A DNA stretch of 64,000 nucleotides, taken from positions 15,303,064 to 15,367,063 of the forward strand of contig CM025849.1 of the NCBI GenBank assembly GCA_003952965.2. The letters run 5' to 3'. Shown one piece after another: positions 33,678 through 43,544 of this stretch. The stretch is from Morella rubra. Lineage: Eukaryota > Streptophyta > Magnoliopsida > Fagales > Myricaceae. Made by a program: the position numbers and the translations under genes. The notes beneath the pieces are model-generated. The model was not told where the DNA came from and ran no database searches. It was given only the letters and a program-made list of their open reading frames with translations. How positions within the stretch are numbered: position 1 is the first letter of the stretch; each line of letters begins with the position of its first letter.

Positions 33678-34045
33678 AGTTGATTTTGATAGCTCGCTCA
33701 GGTGGAGGTAACCAATAAATCAAAGCCGTGGATTCTTGGTTCCACACCTTGCAATGTGCATGGTAGTGCCGCTGGATAGATCTCATGAGCTACACAATGT
33801 CCAAATTGTGCCCCTCATGTACTATCTTATAGCGGGTATTCTAGATAGTATCAATTGAGATAGTCACCTCTAGCATCATCCTTGGCCACCCTTCTTGCAC
33901 CTCAAGAGGTAGGTTGGCATGATTTAGAATGAATTTAATCCAGGTATGAATTGGGAGTCCACGAAATGCTTCCGTGTCAAACAGCCAAGGGCCTTTATGC
34001 CACAGTCAAGAGCTCATTGTACAGTCCAGAAAGGGTTTGTCAAAC
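33678..34045 (-). pseudogene. LINE ORF2 fragment: linker and RNase H start (upstream segment)
   Basis: Minus strand from 34045: KPFLDCTMSSWLWHKGPWLF, FRGLPIHTWIKFILNHANLP, then a stop, and MRSIQRHYHAHCKVWNQEST and YWLPPPERAIKINYD. The W-x-PPP-x(3)-KIN-x-D ending is the junction into the RNase H domain of plant LINE ORF2. The frame then meets the LTR insertion and continues at 26178. Its upstream side abuts CACTA terminal sequence, so RT and endonuclease are absent. Confidence 0.75.
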
Positions 34046-34277
34046 AAATTTTTTTAATTCATAATTTTGGACTATCTATCGTGTAATTAGCCGATCCAAC
34101 AACAAAGTGACAAAATTTTTCGTCACAAAAGTGTTCTGTTTATAGTGACCATCATGTTCGTCACAATAAATATATATTTTGTGACAAAATCAAATTTCGT
34201 AACTAATACTAACTGTTGGGACGAATTTTGTGACAAAATCAATTTTCGTCACTAAAAGTCAAAATTCTTGTAGTGAA
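34046..34277 (+). mobile_element. CACTA right end
   Basis: Repeated (T)TTCGTCAC / GTGACAAAA units end in CACTAAAAGTC…CTTGTAGTG at 34277, a CACTA-type right terminus. The corresponding left end is not nearby. The following trinucleotide is AAA. It sits at the junction between the LINE fragment and the truncated 5' side of the Sirevirus pol. Confidence 0.72.
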
Positions 34278-36848
34278 AACAATTTGTGAAAAATCAAGTA
34301 TGACATTTAAAAATAGGATGGATGAATCCGGGGTTGAAGTGAGGAACAAGGCAAGATTAATAGCCCATGGTTACAATCAAGAAGAAGGTATTGATTTTGA
34401 TGAAACCTTTGCTGCCGTTGCTAGATTAGAATCCATTCATATGCTACTTGCTTTTGCTTGTTATAAAGTCTTAGCCCAAGGTTGATCTTGAGCTATCTAA
34501 CTCGATTTTGATGATAACAAATAATAAAATAGCTTTGGAAGTATTTTAGAATACGTGGCTGTCAATCCACTATTCAATCAAGAGTACTCAATTGTATTTA
34601 AATTTATTTAATTCTTTATGCCCTATATTGATTTAAACACATGGCTTGCATCTAAACTATGACATTTTTCATCGTAGGAGTTTTCGTGTTAAAATGGAAA
34701 AAGATTGGATATCAAAAAGCACTGAAAAACTCTATCTACCAAGATGGTGTTGACACATGGTTGACATAGTGTTGACACATAACATAGAAGCCAGACTGCC
34801 ATTTCAATGGTGGGCACTTGCAACTCAGTTTCAGACTTGATGGAGGTGTTGACGCATAGGCATGTATGTGTTGACACATGTTGCGGGAATGCTATTTTTA
34901 AAAAGATGACTCAACACAAATCAAGATGTTATGGCACTTAGGGCACCTCTCCAACATTCCAAAAAGGCCCTCTAGACCCCCCAAGACTGAAGACCTATAA
35001 AGAACCTTATGGAGAGAGAAAAGAGACTTTTGCACACCTTCTGCATCTTTACATCATCAATCTTGACCTAGTTTCCTTCAAGTGAGAGAAAAATGCAAAA
35101 GCCAAAGGCTACACGTTTTCCAAGAGATCTAGTCTGCCATTACTGTCATCATCATCAGATCTTGTCTTGTAGCCATTTATTGAGCTTTGTTTTTGTTGAT
35201 CTAGCTTTTAGAGCTATTGTTTATTCATTCCTATCATTAAACTTTGAAACCTATGAGTGTGGGATACACTTGGGCCTACCAGTGAGGATAGAAGAAATCA
35301 TAGGGTTTGAGATTTGTGACTATTTGAAAAGTGAGCTCTGAAAAACTCTTGTAATGGTTACTTAGAACCCAGAAGCTAAGTTGTAGACACTATTGGATTA
35401 TAGTGGAGAAGCCAAGGAAGGCATAGCCTTGGGAGTGGACGTAGGCAAGTCTTGGCTGAACCACCTAAAAATCCTGGTGTTATCTCTCTTCCCTACTCTC
35501 GTACTTATTGCTTTTCATTTATTGTTATTTGGTCATTATTGCTTTAAATATTCAAATCTGTGTTTTTATCAAAAAGGGGCTAAAGTTTTTGATAAACCCA
35601 ATTCACCCCCCTCTTGGGTTGATATTCAGACTCACATTAAGATTTTAAACTCTTTCAAATGGATGTGAAATGTGCCTTCCTTAATGGTTTTCTTTCAGAG
35701 GAAGTTTATGTTGAGCAACCACATGGCTTTGAAGATGAGAAACTACTAAATCACGTGTTCAAGCTTACAAAGACTCTTTATGGCTTGAAACAAGAACCAA
35801 GAGCATGGTATGAATGTCTAAGCTCCTTTTTTTTTTTTTGAAAATGGTTTCTCATGAGGTATGATTGACACTACTCTTTTCACTAAGGAAAAAGACAATG
35901 AATTGCTAACGGTTCAAATTTATGTTGATGACATTATATTTGGATCTACTAATGAATCTTTGTGTCAAGATTTTTCTAAAGTTATACAAGGTGAATTCAA
36001 GATGAGCCTCATGGGAGAGTTGAACTACTTTCTCAAACTTCAAATCAAATAAAGTAATCAAGGTATCTTCATCAATCAAGCCAAATATGTAAGGGATCTC
36101 CTCAATAATTCGATGTGGACAACTCAAAACCTATGGATACACCTATAAGTCCATCTACTAAAATGGAAGAAGATGAGAAAGGTAGAAATGTAGACCAAGT
36201 AAAATATTGAGGTATGATTGGTTCCGTACCCTATCTTATAGCTAGTAGATCGGATATAATATTTAGTGTTTGCATGTATGCTAAATTTCAATCTTGCCCC
36301 AAGGAGTCTCACCTCCTTACGGTCAAGAGAATATTTAGATATCTTATTGGCACTCAAAATCTTGGTTTGTTTTATCCTAAAAGTGTTGAGTTTAATTTGC
36401 AAGGATACTCGGATGTAGATTATGCTGGTTGTAAAATTGATATAAAGAGTACTAGTGGTGTGTGTCAATTTCTTGGACCTCACTAGTCTCTTGGTTTTGT
36501 AAGAAACAAAATTCCGTGGCTCTATCAACCATGGAACCAGAGTATATTGCCATTAGAAATTGTTGTGCACAAGTATTGTGGACAAAACAATAATTGAAAT
36601 ATTTTAATCTTCATTATTATCTCATCCCATAAAATGTGACAACACTAGTTCAATAAATCTTACCAAAAATCCTATTCAACACTCTAGGACAAAACATATT
36701 AAGATTAAGCATCACTTTATTCGCGATCATGCTCAAAAAGAGGATATTGTTCTTGAGTTTGTAAACACCGACCTTCAATTGGCAGATATTTTCACAAAAC
36801 CCCTTAATGAGGATAGATTTTGTTTCATTCCCAAGAGACTGGTGTGAG
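34278..36848 (+). pseudogene. Sirevirus RT and RNase H, split by a solo LTR
   Basis: RT starts at about 34320 (ESGVEVRNKARLIAHGYNQ, then GIDFDETFAAVARLESI) and is cut after CYK at 34468. It resumes at 35642 with [20 protein letters not shown] and [16 protein letters not shown]-rich run at 35827-35840 shifts the frame, then the catalytic YVDDIIFGSTN follows at about 35922. RNase H carries GYSDVDYAGCKIDIKSTSG (about 36405-36465), then a stop. The end KHHFIRDHAQKEDIVLEFV and ADIFTKPL is at about 36705-36810. Apart from the insertion and a few frameshifts it is fairly well preserved. Confidence 0.9.
34469..35636 (+). mobile_element. Solo LTR, family A, inside Sirevirus RT
   Basis: Begins TCTTAGCCCAAGGTTGATC (family start is TGTTAGCCCAAGG; second base mutated) and ends CAGACTCACA. 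The flanks TAAAG (34464-34468) and TTAAG (35637-35641) are a 5-bp duplication with one change. The palindromes typical of the family appear here as TGTTGACA rather than TGTCGACA. AACCCAATTCACCCCC…CTTGGGTTG is near the end. ORFs inside it are not supported as genes. Confidence 0.88.
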
Positions 36849-37435
36849 ATTTCTTTCAGAATAATTTTGTTGATGATTGCTTGGTTGATATATTGACTGA
36901 TTGAACTGATTGCATTGATTATAGTTTCGTGCATTGTTAAAATCCTCATTGTGCATTAATTAATTGTGTCCATACAATTTCCTCATGAAAATATCATATT
37001 TTACACATTTGCATGTCATGTGTCAACACTTGTGAAAACAAGTGTCGACTCTAGTAGACTTTGCTTTGCATGTTTTCTCTGGAGATGTATGTTTCGACAC
37101 CATCTAACCATATGTTGACATAATGGTTATCTTCTCGGGAGACTGTTTAGTAGTGTCAAAATCTTCTCTTTATGTGTCGACACCTTCGTCGGGCGTATAT
37201 GCAATGTGTCAACACTTATTGACCATGTGTCGACGCATCTTTCAAATTGACAGTTTTTAAAACGGTTCAATTTTTTCATATAAATACCCTTTTAGGGCAA
37301 AGAGTCAACAGCTCTTTATCTCTCTCCCTCTCTGAACCTTGTCGTCACTCCCATACTCTCTCGACACTTTCCATTCTCCAAATCTCTCCACATTCGCCAA
37401 TAAAACCTAGTTCTACCTAGATAACAACAACCATT
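36849..37435 (+). promoter_or_regulatory. Sirevirus pol-to-envelope-position spacer with TGTCGACA-type palindromes
   Basis: No coding potential. Between 37020 and 37230 there are about seven TGTCGACAC-like motifs (some as TGTCAACAC or TGTTGACAT), the same motif repeated in the family LTRs. CATATAAATACC at about 37278 is a good TATA-like box 160 bases before the ATG at 37436. The spacer may be a second promoter, or LTR-derived sequence serving the downstream ORF. Confidence 0.5.
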
Positions 37436-38937
37436 ATGTCTAGCAGTAGCCCGAAGAGAGCAATGCGCCAAACATCTCTTGCCAAAGGTTCTAGGGCTCG
37501 GAAGAAAGGAAAATCGGTTGTGGACCAAAATGAAGCTTCAAAACCTCAAATATACAGGTCAGGCTATCTAGAAATTGTTTTGTGCAAGATTTTCAGAAAT
37601 AGAAAAGTGATTTCTGGTATATGGGTACATTTCTCTTGGTTCACTGAACATGGGTTTGATTTTAAGAACATTTTTTTATTATCAAGGGTGGAAGATGTTT
37701 GTGCGTATGAGGGTGGATGTGTATCCTGTGCTAGTTAAGTTAGCATTTACCAATTTTGTTTGCACTGTGACTAAGGATGCATCTAGTCTAGTCAATGGGA
37801 AGCATTTGGACTTATCTGTTTCTTCACTTAACAATCTTGCCTCTGCTCCTAATTCAAGCAAAAATTTCTATGACTCATATGGCCGGAGTGGAATGTATAA
37901 AGTTGAGCCCACTGAAATACTTTGGGTGGTTTTAGATAACCCTAATCTAAATGAAGTGGTTAAACCCGAAGCTAGTGATTTAACTGTGTATAGGACTGCT
38001 GCATCATATGGTTTGTAACATTATTCTTCCAAGGACTAGAAAGTTTGAGTATCTCACATTCATGGATATGTTGTGATGTATTGTCTTATCACATGCACTC
38101 CATTGAATCTTGGGCATTTGATTTTGAACCATACGAAAGCTACTTCAGAAAGAAAAGGCAAGGATTGCCCTACGGTATGCTATTCAGTCATATGTTTCAT
38201 TTGTTTGAGGTTGAGGTGATTGGAGAAGTTAAGGAGAAGCCTAAAGAGTCAAAAGAATGCAACAAGAAAACTCTTCGGCTGATGGGGTTTGTAGAAAATG
38301 AGGATGGTGATTGGGTCAAGAAAGGTGTGATGAAACCTTAGAAGGGTGGCTCTAACTCTGAAGAAGATGGGGATGATGATGAAGATCTTGAAGGAGCTGC
38401 TGAAGGTGAAGAGACTCCCATACCTGCTGGTCCATCTCCTCGCATTACCTCCTCCTCTAGAGCAGCTGCTCCTATCAGCCATGGGCCTCAATTGGCTCAA
38501 CTTGAGGCATCTATTGCTGAATTGAAAGCTGAACAGAAAAAATTGGGGAAGAGTGTTGATGCTGTAGCAGAAAGTGTGAAGACGAGTTTTGAAGCAACGA
38601 GACGCTCTTCACTACTCATGGTGAACGTTTTGGGACTCTTGATAGGGATCTTAGGTCTCTCATGCACCAACTCATTAACAACATCAGAGTTGTTGGTGGG
38701 GTAATCCAAGGTATTCAGCAAGAAATCAAGACACTCACTGATGAATTTACTGCTACCTCTGTTGAGCTCCAAACTTTTGTCAAGCAATCTTGTCAGAACA
38801 TTGCTCAAACCAGGGAAGTTATTATGGATTCAGATCGAGCGCTTCGTCCTCAGGTGCTTGCTTGGGTCTTTTGGTTCAGCACCTTCTGGAGAAAATTCCT
38901 CCAAAAATACAACGTCAATCCTGGTCCTCAACCCTAA
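37436..38937 (+). pseudogene. Sirevirus envelope-position ORF (plant transposon protein domain plus coiled coil)
   Basis: A basic N-terminus (MSSSSPKRAMRQTSLAKGSR, then KKGKSVVD) starts the frame. The central region covers 37650-38340 in two or three frames: VYPVLVKLAFTNFVCTVTKD, then LPYGMLFSHMFHLFEVEVIG at about 38165, matching the domain called 'putative plant transposon protein'. An acidic stretch (SEEDGDDDEDLEGAAEGEET, about 38355) and a long coiled coil (QLEASIAELKAEQKKLGKSV, then QGIQQEIKTLTDEFTATSVE) end near 38937. Sirevirus members carry such an envelope-like gene after pol; whether it acts as an envelope is not established. At least four frameshifts or stops. An ORF in the CACTA at 48149-49242 has the same layout. 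Confidence 0.72.
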
Positions 38938-39112
38938 TCACCTTGTTCTCCAACCTCTTTATTCTACTTTTTGATGAGGCCAAAGGGGGAGAAGTTAGAA
39001 AATTTTGTTGTTATCCCTTTATACCTATTTGGAGGACATTTTGTGTTTTATCACTTTATTATGTTGGTAATTATTATGATTCTCTCTTATTGATTACCTT
39101 GTGCTGATTATG

Positions 39113-40373
39113 TGTTAGTCCAAGGTTGCTCCTTGAGCTATCTAATTCGATTTTGATGATAAAAAATATCTTATTTGCTTTGGAGTATTTTAGAGCTCGT
39201 GGTGGTCAATCTATAATCCTGTTAATTCATTTCAAATTGATTTATTACCTCTCGATTCTATATAGCCCTCTATTTGAATCAAACATCAATGCTTGCACTT
39301 AAATGTTCACATTTTCTATTGTAGGAGTTTTCAAGTAAAAGTGGAAAGGAAATTACAACATCAAAGCATTGAAAAACTCCTCCATCAAAGATGGTGTCGA
39401 CACATAGCTGATGTCATGTCGACACATTGAACAGACACTTGAGAGCCTATTTGGTGGTGTCAGCACATTGCATTGTAACCTAGAAAGCCATTTTTATGGT
39501 GTCGACACATAAGAAGATAGTGTCCACACATGCCACTGACACCCAAGAGCCTCATTCCAGACTTGAAGATGGTGTCGACACATAGGAACAATGTGTCGAC
39601 ACATTATAGAGAATTGAAGATTATTTTAAAACGTCACCAGCTCCCATTTATGTTGTCATGGCACTTAAAGCATCTCGCCAACATTACAATAAAGTCCGTG
39701 GGGATAACTCAAGATTAGAGGCTTACAAATAGAACAAGATAGAGGGAGAAAAGGTGACCACTTGCATCATCATTCATTGACCTAGCCTACCAAGAGAGAG
39801 AAAGAGCAAAGAAGAAAGTTTGCACGAATCCCTAGAAAGCTACTACTACACCTGCCATTACTGTAGCTTTTATTCTCTGATCTTGTCCTTGCTCATTATT
39901 GTGCCTTGTATATGCACATCAAGCTTTAAGAGTTATTCTTTATTACCTCTTTCATCAAATCTTTGAAAAACATTGAAGTGTGGGATACGCTTGGGCCTAC
40001 CCGTGAGGTTAGGAGAAATCTTACTGTGAGTGTGAGATTTGTTGTAAGAGTTGGAGTATAACCTCGGCAAAATTTTTGTAACGGTTACTTAGCACCCGGA
40101 AGCTAAGGTGTGATTAATTTTAGATAATAGTGGAGAAAGCCCAAGGAAGGCAATAGCCTTAGGGGTGGACGTAGGCAAGTCTTGGCCAAACCACCTAAAA
40201 ATATTGGTGTTATCTCTCTACCCTTACTCTTTATTTATTGTGTTATTTATTGTGCTATGATTTATTACACTTGAAACGCTTTAAGATTTGAGTCGATTAT
40301 GAAAAAGTTTCAGTTTTTGTTAAAACCCAATTCACCCCCCCCCCCCTCTCTTGGGTTGTTATCTAGACTCACA
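39113..40373 (+). mobile_element. Solo LTR, family A, TTATG target duplication
   Basis: TGTTAGTCCAAGGTTGCTCC at the start and CTAGACTCACA at the end, 1261 bases. TTATG flanks it at 39108-39112 and 40374-40378. It contains five perfect TGTCGACA palindromes between 39407 and 39600. A CCCCCCCCCCCC run is at about 40336-40347. It interrupts the 3' untranslated part of the Sirevirus. Confidence 0.92.
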
Positions 40374-40775
40374 TTATGTATGTTTTGGTATAAGATTTGC
40401 TTATCGCTTGATTTTTACTGAATCTCAAATGGTATTGTGAAGTCTTTAATTCTCTGTGCGTCAATGTGGAAGATTGGGAAACTCATTAAAAGTAGTATTC
40501 CTACTCTTTTACCTCCATTATAGAAGTCTTAAGATATGATTGGACAGTATGAAGTTTGAGAAGCTTGGACAGTGATTATAGAAGTGTTTTGAATTTAGTT
40601 TTGATTCTCAAGAACCTCCATTTACAAAGGGAACTCTTGCAAAAATTTCTAAAATCACAAAGCCTTTCGTGCTAAAAACTTCATGAAAAACTCTTGCTTG
40701 TTCTCAAGCAGAGCTTTTCCTTTTAGCAAATTGGATATTCTTAAAATGTTTTGTCATCATCAAAAAGGGGGAGAT
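40374..40775 (+). other. Sirevirus 3' region and polypurine tract
   Basis: Non-coding remainder of the Sirevirus between the solo LTR and the 3' LTR. AAAAAGGGGGAGA at 40762-40774, one base before TGTTAGCCC, is a textbook Sirevirus PPT. Confidence 0.85.
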
Positions 40776-41989
40776 TGTTAGCCCAAGGTTGTTCCTTGAA
40801 CAATCCATCTCGATTTTGATGATAACAAAAAATTTCTAGTTGCTTTGATAGATTTTATAAATCTTTTCGTCAATCCACAAATTCTAACTTGGTGGTTTCA
40901 AAAGGATTGAGATTATCTCTCTATAATATTAAATGTATATTAACACCAATGTATAAGCTAAAATAGTCACATTTTTCATTGTAGTCTTTATAGATGAATT
41001 GTAATGGAAACCACACCATCAAGTTGTTGGAAAACTTCTCCAGCATTGATGGTGTCGACGTATTGAAGGATGGTGTCGACACATCGCACTGTCACCTGAG
41101 TGCATGTTTGACAGTGTCGACACATTAAAGGATGGTGAGGACACATTGAACTGGCACTTGAGAGCAAAAATCCAAACTACTTTTGTGGTGTCGACACATG
41201 ACGACTATGTGTCGACACATGCTGGGATTTTGCAAAAAATCCTCGAACGCCGCCAGCACATCATTTTGATTTAAAATTACGTGGGCACCTCTCTAATGGT
41301 ACAATGACGTCACTTGAAGACCTTTCAAGTCTAAAGGACTATAACTAGAATACAATTGAGAGATAAAGACAAGAACTTGAACATCATTTATGACCTTGCC
41401 TCGTTATAGAGAGAAAAAGCTTTGAAGAAGATAGAAGAACTTAGATCTCAAGAAAGCTAGTGCTACATCTGCCAAGACTAAAGCTTTCTTCCTCGAATCC
41501 TGTCTTCCTGCAAATCATTATGGTTTGCACTTGTTTATTTAGCTTAAAGAGCTTTTCTTTATTCTATTCTTGTAGCCATTTTTTTACAAAACTTTTGAGT
41601 GTTGTGTGACACTTAGTCCTACTTGTTATGGGCAGAAGAAATCCCTTGGGTTGTTGAGATTTGTGAAGAAAGTTGAAGCGTAAGCTTGTAAAATGCTTTG
41701 TAATGGTTATTTAGTACCTAGAAGCTAAAGAGTGTTTGCTACTGAAGAATAGTGGAGAAACCTCAAGGAAGCCAATAGCCTTGGGAGTGGACATAGGCAA
41801 GTGTTGGCCGAACCACCTAAAAATACTGGTGTCATCTTTCTATCCCTTGCTCACCTTTATATGCATTATATCTGTGATTGTGGTGCACTATTCTATATTG
41901 AATATTTATCTTGACATATCATTAAAAAAGTTTTAATTTTTATTAAAACTCAATTAACCCCCCTTCTTGGGTTGTCACCTAGACTCACA
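40776..41989 (+). repeat. 3' LTR of the Sirevirus, family A
   Basis: TGTTAGCCCAAGGTTGTTCC to CTAGACTCACA, 1214 bases, directly after a PPT. It contains four perfect TGTCGACA palindromes and one TGTCGACG (41050-41220). Confidence 0.9.
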
Positions 41990-43540
41990 GTTTTAAACCA
42001 TAAATACTCTTGAGGAGCCGACATACTTAATGGGGGGGAACCAGTGCTGTAACCAGGATGGCGTTTCATATAGACTTCCTCTTCCAAATCACCATGTAAA
42101 AAGGCATTTTGCACATCAAATTGCCAAAGATGCCACCCTTTGACAGCTGTCACGACCAGGAGACAACCTTAGCCATAGGGTAAAAGGTTTCATGGCAGTC
42201 AACCACCTCTTGTTGAGTGTATCTCTTGGCCACCAACTGGGCCTTGTACCTTTCAATAGTGCCATCATAATTATATTTGATCTTGAAGATCCACTTGCAG
42301 CCAATAGCCTCTTTGTGTGGAGGGAGATCAATGAAGGACCAAGTGTTGTTAAGTTCCAAAGCAGTGAGTTCATTAGTCATTGCTTTACACCAATTGGAAT
42401 CCTTAATAGCTCCATTATAGCTAGTAGGTTCAGTCATGGAGGATATGGAAGAAGTAAAAGCACAAAAGGAAGGAGATAATCTATCATAAGAAAAGGTATA
42501 AGAGAGGAAAAGGCTTACCTAAAGGTAGGAGTAGGCCCTTGGATAAGGTTGAGGATGGGTGAGGTGGAGCAGCCTATGAAGTTGAAGGTGCTGAAGATGG
42601 GCAGTGATAGTCCTTGAAAAGAGGTGGAGGATGTTTAAGTCAGGTGGACCTTCTTGGAGCTAAAGGCAAAGGAGGAGGTGGAGGTGGGCAGGGTGAAAGA
42701 AGGGGCTCAGGTCGAAGAGAAAAGCCAGATGTAGGAAGAGCTGGTGTGAGTGAAGGGTGAGGTGGAGAGGGAGGTTGTGCTATGGAAGGAAAGTGATGCT
42801 GGTCTAGAGATAAAGGGGTCTTCATTTTGTAAAAAATTGTAGGATTTTGATAGAATTGTGAATATTTATGTAGATTAGAGTTTTATAGGTTTTTTTGTGT
42901 AAAGGTTAGTGAAAAGTTTTAAAGATATTTAAACTTTTGTTGGAGTTTGTAAAAAGGTGTAAGAGAAATGATTTGATATAATTGTTTAATAAAAAAAAAT
43001 ATTGGGGTTAGGTGAAAAACTATAGAGAGAGAAGATTTGTTATAATTTTTTTTAAAAGGTATTGGAGTTTGTGTGAAAAGAGATTGTATAAAAGGTATTG
43101 GTGTTTGTGGATAAATTTTTAAGATTTTGGAAGTTGATTTTGTGAATACATTTATATTCTAGAATAATTTTGAAAACGAACATGCCCAAAGGTTCTGATG
43201 GATTTAAGGGAGATAGTGAAGGTTAAGAGGGAGGAAATGAGAGAGTGTCAGGAAGAGGTTTCATAAAAACAAAATCTGCTGAAGTAGGATGAGAAAATGA
43301 ATCTGTATGAGGACGTTTAAATGGAAAGAATGTCTCATGAAAAATGACATTATGACTAAGAAAAATTGAATTGCTCTCCAAGTCAAGTAATTTATATCCT
43401 TTAACCCCAAAAGGATAACCGAGAAAAACACATATTCGACTTCTCAAATCCAACTTCTTTCAACTTTGAGAAAGATTTATAAATGAGTGTAAGTAGACTT
43501 GGTGTTGAAGAGAAACTCATAGGGTGCTGAAGAGAAGTTC
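41990..43540 (-). pseudogene. Older copia pol: integrase end, linker and RT start
   Basis: Minus strand from 43540: APYEFLFNTKSTYTHL, then RICVFLGYPFGVKGYKLLDL and FLSHNVIFHETFFPF (end of integrase, 43223-43535). An AT-rich insertion (42832-43180) follows. A Pro-rich linker (42640-42825) comes next, then RT from about 42437: MTNELTALELNNTWSFIDLP, GCKWIFKIKYNYDGTIERYK, and after a frameshift [17 protein letters not shown] and YGLK. RT stops where the Sirevirus 3' LTR begins. The same element's gag lies at 45880-55346. Confidence 0.85.
42832..43180. mobile_element. AT-rich insertion between copia integrase and linker
   Basis: About 350 bases, very AT-rich, with repeated 'GGTATTGG.GTTTGTG' and 'TTTGTAAAAA' units, splitting otherwise collinear copia coding sequence. 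A MITE or AT-rich expansion is likely. Terminal inverted repeats could not be seen clearly. Confidence 0.4.
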
Positions 43541-43544
43541 AATT

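Larger units (their letters stand above)
34278..41989 (+). mobile_element. 5'-truncated Sirevirus-like copia (family A) with 3' LTR
   Basis: Contains the RT, RNase H, a 0.6 kb spacer, an envelope-position ORF, a long 3' region, PPT (40762-40774) and the 3' LTR (40776-41989). It has lost the 5' LTR, gag, protease and integrase at a CACTA terminus. Two solo LTRs of the same family are inserted (34469-35636, 39113-40373). The extra ORF between pol and the 3' LTR and the GYSDVDYAGC / KSTSG RNase H signature are typical of Sireviruses (SIRE/Maximus lineage). The 3' LTR ends within the RT of the older copia on the minus strand, so this element inserted there. Confidence 0.87.

Noticed and set aside
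34085-34277. Single 20.7 kb CACTA from 13541 to 34277 as a firm annotation
   Set aside because: Target trinucleotides and subterminal motifs do not match; kept only as a hypothesis.
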